Shown: positions 1 to 6,074 of the stretch, in pieces
How the letters are laid out: each line of letters starts with the position of its first letter
Position numbering within the stretch: position 1 is the first letter of the stretch
Assembly: GCA_001603685.1 (NCBI GenBank)
Contig: LUZO01000011.1
Span: forward strand, 1-18,838
Source: Bacteroidales bacterium Bact_23
GTDB taxonomy: Bacteria > Bacteroidota > Bacteroidia > Bacteroidales > Lentimicrobiaceae
Reading direction: 5' to 3'
Length of the DNA stretch: 18,838 bases
Notes under the pieces: model-generated
Seen by the model: only the letters and a program-made list of their open reading frames with translations
The model's database searches: none
Told to the model about the DNA's origin: nothing
Translations under genes and position numbers: made by a program

Positions 1-12
1 GGAGAATCAGGT

Positions 13-2166
13 ATGGGAAATGAACTGATGAAATTCAGATACTTACAGAATGTTTTCGTTATATTTCTGGCGGTTCTGCTGTTACAGAACTGCAGCCGGA
101 CGGTTGAAGAGCCGGCTGCTGCCGCAGCAAAGCACAAAAAGGCGCATGATTATTTTCAGGAATCCGATTTGATGAAAATCGGGGTGTTCTATTATCCCGA
201 GCAATGGCCGGAAGAACAATTGGAGCGTGATTTCAGCAATATGGCCGGGTTTGGCTTCGAATTTACCCATTTTGCAGAGTTCGCCTGGACTTTCCTTGAA
301 CCGGAAGAGGGCAGATTTGAGTTTGACTGGCTGGATAAGGCGATCTCCATGGCCCACGATGCCGGCTTGAAGGTGATTCTCTGCACCCCTTCGTTGGCGC
401 CGCCTGCATGGATGGGTGAAAAGTTTCCCGAAATCTATCTGGTGGGCAGTGATGGCCGTAGGCGCGAACACGGTGTAAGGGCAAATGCATCGCTCACAAA
501 CCCGAAATACCGGGAGTTCGTCAGGCGGATTGTTACGGAGCTGGCAAAACGCTACGGGCAGGATGAGCGGATCTGGGGCTGGCAGGTCGACAATGAGCCG
601 CTTGCAACGGCAGATTATAGTCCTTCGGCCCTTGGCAGTTTCAGAAAGTGGCTTGAGGAAAAGTACGGAACCATCGATAAGCTGAATGATGCCTGGGGCG
701 GCAGTTTCTGGAGCATCAGATATTCAAATTTCGGGCAGGTTTTAATTCCCAACGAGGTGTTTAATGAGGAAGATAAGCTCAGCCCGCACGCCCTGCTCGA
801 TTTTCAGAGGTTTACAGCCGGCGTTACCGCCGACTTTCTGAATGAGCAGGCAGATATCCTCAGGCAGCATATCAGTCCGGAACAGTGGATTACCACCAAC
901 TATACCAATGCCGTCTCTTCGGCCGATCCCCGCCTCTCTGATCATCTGGATTTTCCCAGCTTCACCATGTATCCGGTAAGCGGGCGCAATGTGCTGGGCG
1001 GCAATAACTTCAGAACAGGAATCCCATACCGTATTTATGAGGCCTGCGACTATTTCCGTTCGGTAAGCGATGCAACCGGCCTGATGGAACTGCAGCCCGG
1101 TCAGGTAAACTGGGCCTCCGTTAATCCACAGCCGGAGCCGGGAACCGTGCTCATGTGGCTGATGCAGGCATTCGGCGGCGGCTGCTCCTTCGCCTGCACC
1201 TACCGCTATCGCCACCCGTTGTGGAGCAGTGAGATGTACCACGAAGGCATCGTTGGTACCGATGGCGTTACCCTCTCGCAGGGCGGAAGAGAGTTTGTTC
1301 AGGCGATAGAGGATATTAAACTACTCCGCTCCCGTTTCACACCTGATGCGGAAATGCCGGAAAATGTGGCGAAACGGAAAACCGCCCTCCTTTGGGAGCA
1401 TGAAAATATGTGGGATCTGGGCCTGCAGCCTCAAACCACCCTCTGGAGCACCTGGAAACTCCGGAATTCCTATACCTCTTATGTAAAATCCACCGGGGCG
1501 CCAATGGATTTTATTTCCGGAAACGACGATTTTTCAGCATATCCGTTTATCGTTGCTCCGGCCTATCAGCTTGTTGATGAGGAAATTATCAGGAAATGGA
1601 ACGACTATGTTGAGCAGGGCGGACATCTGATTCTCACCTGCCGCACGGGCCATAAAGACAAAAACGGCCATTTCTTCGAAGCCGGAATTGCTGCCCCCAT
1701 TGTTCCGCTGATCGGTGCGGATGTGGAGTTCTTCGATATGCTGCCGCCGGCAACGGAGGGCAGGGTTTCCCGGTCGGGAAAGGAGTATGCATGGAATTGC
1801 TGGGCAGAGATTCTTGATCCGCATCCGGGAACCGAAGTGCTTGTCATTTACAGCGATCAGTATTATGCCGGCAAGGCGGCGGCAACCTACCGGAAAAAGG
1901 GCAAAGGTTCAGTAACCTTTATCGGCGTGGTTACCACGGATGGCGCGCTGGAGCGTGAAATTGTGCGCAGCGTTTACGAGAAGGCGGGTGTTGAAACGGA
2001 GGATCTGCCATTGGGCGTGTTTATGGAGTGGCGCGACGGCTTTATGGTTGCAGTGAACTATACTGATAAGCCTTTTCAGGTTAAAGCTGCCGCCGGAAAG
2101 GAGATTCTGACCGGCCAGAACCCGGTAAAACCTGCCGGCGCACTGGTATGGAAAGTAAACGAATAA
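13..2166 (+). CDS. GH42 family beta-galactosidase, predicted lipoprotein
   Basis: Predicted glycoside hydrolase family 42 enzyme, which removes terminal beta-linked galactose with retention of configuration. The TIM-barrel domain spans about residues 54-430. It starts with the family-typical YYPEQWPEE stretch (60-68), carries the acid/base glutamate in WQVDNEP (E195) and the nucleophile glutamate in LMELQPGQVNW (E359). A GATase-like trimerisation domain follows (about 456-655), then a small beta domain to residue 717; this is the usual GH42 order and length. The N-terminus has a hydrophobic segment (13-24) ending in LLQNC (C27), a plausible but non-classical lipobox, so the enzyme is probably lipid-anchored and outside the cytoplasm. 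A second in-frame ATG at base 28 (MKFRY) gives a cleaner signal peptide and may be the true start. The next gene begins 12 bases after the stop, suggesting an operon. The cysteine cluster that binds zinc in some GH42 enzymes is not evident. The substrate is not determined by sequence. Confidence 0.9.
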   Translation: MGNELMKFRYLQNVFVIFLAVLLLQNCSRTVEEPAAAAAKHKKAHDYFQESDLMKIGVFYYPEQWPEEQLERDFSNMAGFGFEFTHFAEFAWTFLEPEEGRFEFDWLDKAISMAHDAGLKVILCTPSLAPPAWMGEKFPEIYLVGSDGRRREHGVRANASLTNPKYREFVRRIVTELAKRYGQDERIWGWQVDNEPLATADYSPSALGSFRKWLEEKYGTIDKLNDAWGGSFWSIRYSNFGQVLIPNEVFNEEDKLSPHALLDFQRFTAGVTADFLNEQADILRQHISPEQWITTNYTNAVSSADPRLSDHLDFPSFTMYPVSGRNVLGGNNFRTGIPYRIYEACDYFRSVSDATGLMELQPGQVNWASVNPQPEPGTVLMWLMQAFGGGCSFACTYRYRHPLWSSEMYHEGIVGTDGVTLSQGGREFVQAIEDIKLLRSRFTPDAEMPENVAKRKTALLWEHENMWDLGLQPQTTLWSTWKLRNSYTSYVKSTGAPMDFISGNDDFSAYPFIVAPAYQLVDEEIIRKWNDYVEQGGHLILTCRTGHKDKNGHFFEAGIAAPIVPLIGADVEFFDMLPPATEGRVSRSGKEYAWNCWAEILDPHPGTEVLVIYSDQYYAGKAAATYRKKGKGSVTFIGVVTTDGALEREIVRSVYEKAGVETEDLPLGVFMEWRDGFMVAVNYTDKPFQVKAAAGKEILTGQNPVKPAGALVWKVNE

Positions 2167-2178
2167 GAAATCAGGAAG

Positions 2179-4485
2179 ATGAAATTTACGGAAAAAGATA
2201 TTGCAGAAATTGTTGCCGAATATTATGGCATTGAGGTGAATGTCAGGGAGTTGAGCGGATATGACGAGCTGAACTTCCTGCTTACGGATAACACCGGCGC
2301 AAAATACATCTGCAAAATAGCCACTGAGCAGCATGGCCCGTATTTTCTGGATGCACAGGTGAAAATTCTTCAGCATCTGGCGGATACCGCTTCGGCGGAG
2401 GGTTTCCAGAAAGTGCTGCTAAATCTTAAAGGCAACGCCATTAACATTCTTCAAAGTGAAGCGGGAAACCACTATCTGAGGATACTCACCTGGCTGGATG
2501 GGATTCCGTGGGTGGATTCCGGCAGCCGGACGAAAGAGTTGTTTCATTCGCTGGGCACATTTCTGGGCAAAATGGACCACGCGCTAACCGGTTTCAGCCA
2601 TCCGGCAATGCATCGTCATTATGAGTGGGATATCGCCAATGCATCGGATGCTGAAAGCCGCCTTCACTTTATCACCGATCCGGAGCGGCGAAGAATTGCC
2701 GCCTATTTTCTGATGATGTTTCACGAAGAGGTGGTACCCGTAATGCCTCTGTTGCGCAAGGCCTACATCCACTCCGACGCTAACGATTACAATGTACTCG
2801 TCAGCAACGGCCGGGTTTCCGGGTTGATTGACTTTGGTGATATGGTGTACAGCCATCTGGTTAACAACCTGGCAATCGCCTGTACCTATGCCATGTTTGG
2901 CGAGGATGATCCGGTTGCGGCAGCGGCGGAAATCGTAAAGGGGTATCACCATGAATTTCCGCTTACGGAAACGGAAATATCGGTGCTTTACTACCTGATT
3001 GCCGCACGGCTCTGCATCAGCGTTACGGGTTCGGCATATAAGGCGGCAACGGGAAGCACCAACGAGCACCATTTCATCACCGAAATTGCCGCCTGGGATT
3101 TGCTCTGCCGCTTAATCCGTATCAACCCGCTGAAAGCGCATCATACATTCAGGCTGGCATGCGGCTATCCCGGCATTTTGGGAAACAAAGCAAAACATCA
3201 GTCACTTGAGGCGGAGCGAAAGCAAATCATCGGTAAGAATTTGAGTATCAGCTATAAGGAGCATCTGAAGATTGTAAGGGGCGCGTTGCAGTACCTTTAC
3301 GACGACCTTGGAAATACCTATGTGGATTGCGTGAACAATGTCAGCCATGTGGGGCATTGCCATCCGGAGGTTGTGAAAGCGATCAGCCGGCAGGCGGCGA
3401 AGCTCAACACCAATACGCGCTACCTGCACGATAACCTGGTGGAATACGCCCGGAAGCTGACGGCAAAATTGCCTTCGAAGCTGAAAGTCTGTTATTTTAC
3501 CAACAGCGGCAGCGAGGCCAACGACCTGGCCATCCGTATCAGCCGGTTTTTTACGAAGCAGGAGGATGTCATCGTGCTCGACCATGCCTATCACGGTACT
3601 TCCACGGTTGCCATTGAGATGAGCCCTTATAAGTTCGACGGTCGGGGCGGCTCCGGGCAGAAGCCGTATATTCACAAAGCGATGAATCCCGACCTCTATC
3701 GCGGCAATTACCGCTACGGCGATTCACAGGCAGGAGAGAAGTATGCGGCTGATATTCTGCGGATAGTGGATGAGTTAAAGGCCAAAAACAAGGGCGTGGC
3801 AGCCTTTATCTGCGAAACGCTGCTGGGGGTTGGCGGGCAGATTCCGCTGCCTCCGGGCTATCTGAAAGAGGCTTACAGGATTGTAAAGGCTGCCGGCGGC
3901 ATCTGCATTGCGGATGAGGTTCAGGTTGGTTTTGGCAGGGTGGGGGAGAAATTCTGGGGTTTTGAACTGCAGGATGCAGAACCCGATATGGTGGTGTTGG
4001 GAAAACCTATCGGCAACGGCCATCCGCTGGCCGCCGTGGTGATGACAGAAGAGATCGCCGATGCATTCAACAATGGGATGGAGTATTTCAACACTTTCGG
4101 AGGGAACCCGGTATCCATGGCTGCCGGCCTGGCAGTACTGAATGTAATTGAAGATGAACAACTTCAGGAGAATGCGCTCCGGGTTGGCCGATTCTTTCTG
4201 GAACAACTGCAGCCGCTCAGGGAAAAACATAAAATCATCGGTGATATCCGTGGCAAGGGGCTGTTTATCGGTGTGGAGCTCGTACGCAACCACCTGACGC
4301 TGGAGCCGGCAGTACCCGAAATTGACCAGGTTGTGGAAAAGATGAAAGAGCGCGGTTTTCTGATCAGTACCGACGGCCCGCTGAACAATGTATTGAAAAT
4401 CAAGCCTCCCATTGTGTTTTCAATGGAAAATGCAGCGGAGTTTGTCAGAAACCTGGATAAAGTGCTGGAGGAGTGCGCGGTGTAG
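2179..4485 (+). CDS. APH-type kinase fused to class-III PLP phospho-lyase/aminotransferase
   Basis: Two-domain fusion of 768 residues. Residues about 1-320 are an aminoglycoside-phosphotransferase-like small-molecule kinase: a candidate ATP-binding lysine in YICKIA (K46), a Brenner motif HSDANDYN (H198, D200, N205), and a metal-binding DFGD (218-221). Residues about 345-768 are a class-III aminotransferase fold: TNSGSEAND (441-449) for the cofactor phosphate, IADEVQVGFGR with D579 for the pyridine nitrogen, and VLGKPIGNGHP with the Schiff-base lysine K609. GKPIGNGHP resembles human ETNPPL and PHYKPL, which are phospho-lyases acting on phosphoethanolamine and 5-phosphohydroxylysine rather than transaminases. 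In animals hydroxylysine kinase (HYKK) is itself an APH-family protein, so the fusion could carry out consecutive steps: phosphorylate a hydroxy-amine, then eliminate phosphate and ammonia to give an aldehyde. Related fusions with an M23 peptidase domain in the middle are known; no such domain is present here. AGGAAG lies directly before the ATG. Domain calls are firm, the substrate is inferred. Confidence 0.88.
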   Translation: MKFTEKDIAEIVAEYYGIEVNVRELSGYDELNFLLTDNTGAKYICKIATEQHGPYFLDAQVKILQHLADTASAEGFQKVLLNLKGNAINILQSEAGNHYLRILTWLDGIPWVDSGSRTKELFHSLGTFLGKMDHALTGFSHPAMHRHYEWDIANASDAESRLHFITDPERRRIAAYFLMMFHEEVVPVMPLLRKAYIHSDANDYNVLVSNGRVSGLIDFGDMVYSHLVNNLAIACTYAMFGEDDPVAAAAEIVKGYHHEFPLTETEISVLYYLIAARLCISVTGSAYKAATGSTNEHHFITEIAAWDLLCRLIRINPLKAHHTFRLACGYPGILGNKAKHQSLEAERKQIIGKNLSISYKEHLKIVRGALQYLYDDLGNTYVDCVNNVSHVGHCHPEVVKAISRQAAKLNTNTRYLHDNLVEYARKLTAKLPSKLKVCYFTNSGSEANDLAIRISRFFTKQEDVIVLDHAYHGTSTVAIEMSPYKFDGRGGSGQKPYIHKAMNPDLYRGNYRYGDSQAGEKYAADILRIVDELKAKNKGVAAFICETLLGVGGQIPLPPGYLKEAYRIVKAAGGICIADEVQVGFGRVGEKFWGFELQDAEPDMVVLGKPIGNGHPLAAVVMTEEIADAFNNGMEYFNTFGGNPVSMAAGLAVLNVIEDEQLQENALRVGRFFLEQLQPLREKHKIIGDIRGKGLFIGVELVRNHLTLEPAVPEIDQVVEKMKERGFLISTDGPLNNVLKIKPPIVFSMENAAEFVRNLDKVLEECAV

Positions 4486-4493
4486 TGGAATTT

Positions 4494-4533
4494 CTGATCA
4501 GGTAAGGAAATAACAGAGATTTTCCAGGATCAG
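4494..4533 (+). terminator. Possible weak terminator hairpin between convergent genes
   Basis: The 51-base gap between the convergent kinase/phospho-lyase and esterase genes holds an imperfect inverted repeat. CTGATC (4494-4499) pairs with GATCAG (4528-4533) and, inside it, GGAAA (4506-4510) pairs with TTTCC (4521-4525) around a 10-base loop. It is followed by ATTTT on the plus strand. Internal mismatches and a short T tract make this a weak candidate; on the minus strand there is no T tract. Confidence 0.3.
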
Positions 4534-4536
4534 ATT

Positions 4537-5943
4537 TTACTTCCCCTTCACCAGCTTTGCTTCAACAGTAGTTCCCGGGGTATTCACTCTGACCAGATAA
4601 ATACCGGAGTTCAGCTCTTTTACGCTATAGGTTCCCGATACGGTTCGTTTGAAGCTCTTAATCTCTTTTCCGCTGATATCCAGTATGGTAAGGCTGTCGA
4701 ATTTCAGGTTCTCACCGTTGATGATTCTGAATTCCTCTCCGGTAGGATTTGGAAACAGTTCCAGCTTCCCTTTTGGTAAAAGGCTCCCCGTTGAAGCGGG
4801 TCCACTGCCGAATAGCCATTCGATGGCTCCCCTGAACTCCGATTTCCACAACGCTTCGTTGTGCTGGCCATCCACCACCGACTTGTTTTTGATTTCTTCA
4901 TCGGTAAATCCTGCCTTTTTCAGTGTGTCGCTCATCCGCATCATATTCTCCACCACGCCGGCGCCTTCATTGGTACCGCACATCTGGTAAAATCTGACCG
5001 GCTGCTGTTTGCCCTGATCGAGGGTAAACCCCCAGACATTGTCGGAAAACCAGTAGGAGGGCGAGAAAAGCCCCGCTTTGCTGAATGTTTCCTGATATTT
5101 CAGGGCGATGTAATGCGAAATCAGCCCGCCCAGCGATGAGCCCATCACTCCGGTATTTTCCCTCCCGGGCAGGGTGCGGTAGTTGGCGTCGATAAAGGGT
5201 TTCAGGGTTTCAACGATAAACTGCGCATATTTATCGCCGTCGCCGCCACCGTATTGTGGATTGCTCCAGGGGGTATATTCGCCGATTCTGTCGTCTCCGC
5301 CATTGTCAACCCCAACCACTATGGGCACATTAAAACCTTCGTCAGCCATGGTGTTCAGCGTTTCATCCACCTCCCATTCACCGACGAATGAGGTTTGATT
5401 GTCAAACAGGTTCTGGCCGTCGTGCATGTACAAAACGGGATAATCCTTTTGTGAGTTTTCATAATCCGGCGGCAGGTAAATCCATACGCGGCGGGTCCGG
5501 CTCAGCTGGGGAATCAGGAAATTCTCGTCCACAATGCTGACATTGGCTGCTGCCGTGGAGCTGCTTCCACCGCCGCCATCGGCCCAGTTGTAAATGGTTA
5601 CTTCAACCGTTTGCCCGTTGCCGTATGTGAAGGTTCGGTTGGGAATCTCCTCGCCCGAAGCGCCTTTTTCAACTTTATCCCAGCTTCCGCGGGTGAATTT
5701 GAATTGAATGGAACTGCCTTCATTTGCAGCGGGGAGGGTGATAAACCACTGATCCTCTTCGTTTTTCTGCAGCTTCTGTGCTTCGGCACCCGGATTCCAT
5801 CCGTTGAAATCGCCGGCAATGTACAGATTGTCCTCCGGCGGAGTATTTGCAGGCAGCGATACCACAGTAAAGGTAACCTGCGCCTGTATCATATTGAATG
5901 TCATAATTATTGACAGAAAGGTCAGGAAAATTGATTTTTTCAT
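4537..5943 (-). CDS. Secreted esterase with N-terminal CBM20-like domain and C-terminal T9SS sorting domain
   Basis: A 468-residue secreted alpha/beta-hydrolase. Residues 1-21 are a signal peptide, probably cut before Q22. Residues about 23-120 form a starch-binding (CBM20/CBM48-like, E-set) domain with YIAGDFNGWNPG (41-52) and FKFTRGSWDKVE (81-92). A Gly/Ser-rich linker (123-129) leads to a putative-esterase (esterase D/feruloyl-esterase-like) domain, about 135-380. This has WIYLPPDY, LYMHDGQNLFD, the nucleophile elbow GSSLG (S270), a likely acid E326 in GTNEG and a likely catalytic histidine H361 in DGQHNEALW. Residues about 394-468 are a type IX secretion sorting domain (FPNPTGEEF, then LDISGKEI and LNSGIYLVRV), so the enzyme is expected to be exported across the outer membrane and released or anchored there. 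It stands alone with its own promoter. The CBM suggests an alpha-glucan surface as target, but esterases of this family also cleave acylated xylan, siderophores or other esters, so the substrate is open. Confidence 0.88.
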   Translation of the reverse strand: MKKSIFLTFLSIIMTFNMIQAQVTFTVVSLPANTPPEDNLYIAGDFNGWNPGAEAQKLQKNEEDQWFITLPAANEGSSIQFKFTRGSWDKVEKGASGEEIPNRTFTYGNGQTVEVTIYNWADGGGGSSSTAAANVSIVDENFLIPQLSRTRRVWIYLPPDYENSQKDYPVLYMHDGQNLFDNQTSFVGEWEVDETLNTMADEGFNVPIVVGVDNGGDDRIGEYTPWSNPQYGGGDGDKYAQFIVETLKPFIDANYRTLPGRENTGVMGSSLGGLISHYIALKYQETFSKAGLFSPSYWFSDNVWGFTLDQGKQQPVRFYQMCGTNEGAGVVENMMRMSDTLKKAGFTDEEIKNKSVVDGQHNEALWKSEFRGAIEWLFGSGPASTGSLLPKGKLELFPNPTGEEFRIINGENLKFDSLTILDISGKEIKSFKRTVSGTYSVKELNSGIYLVRVNTPGTTVEAKLVKGK

Positions 5944-5959
5944 GGCATTACTTTTTTGG

Positions 5960-5991
5960 TAAAATTAGTACTTACCGGCAAAAAATCCAAA
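5960..5991 (-). promoter_or_regulatory. Candidate Bacteroidota promoter for the T9SS esterase
   Basis: Reading the minus strand, TTTG (5988-5991) lies 20 bases before TAATTTTA (5960-5967). This resembles the Bacteroidota primary sigma pattern of a -33 TTTG and a -7 TAnnTTTG; the last base of the -7 box differs. The -7 box ends 16 bases before the esterase start codon, so the leader would be short. No strong Shine-Dalgarno sequence is visible. Confidence 0.4.
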
Positions 5992-6020
5992 ATTTACGGA
6001 GCGGAATTTTTTATTACCCG

Positions 6021-6072
6021 GAAGCATTTCTGATCGAAAAAAGCTGAAATGCCGGAGCCGGCCAATCCGGCT
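6021..6072 (-). terminator. Two tandem inverted repeats just after addB
   Basis: Two stem-loops lie directly downstream of the addB stop codon. The first is AGCCGG (6056-6061) with CCGGCT (6067-6072) and a 5-base loop. The second is GCATTTC (6024-6030) with GAAATGC (6046-6052), a perfect 7-base stem around 15 bases, extendable with a CCGG/CCGG flank and a small bulge. Neither is followed by a clean T tract on the minus strand, so this could be a transcript 3' end or processing/stability structure rather than a classic intrinsic terminator. The operon is expected to end here because the esterase has its own candidate promoter. Confidence 0.3.
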
Positions 6073-6074
6073 GC

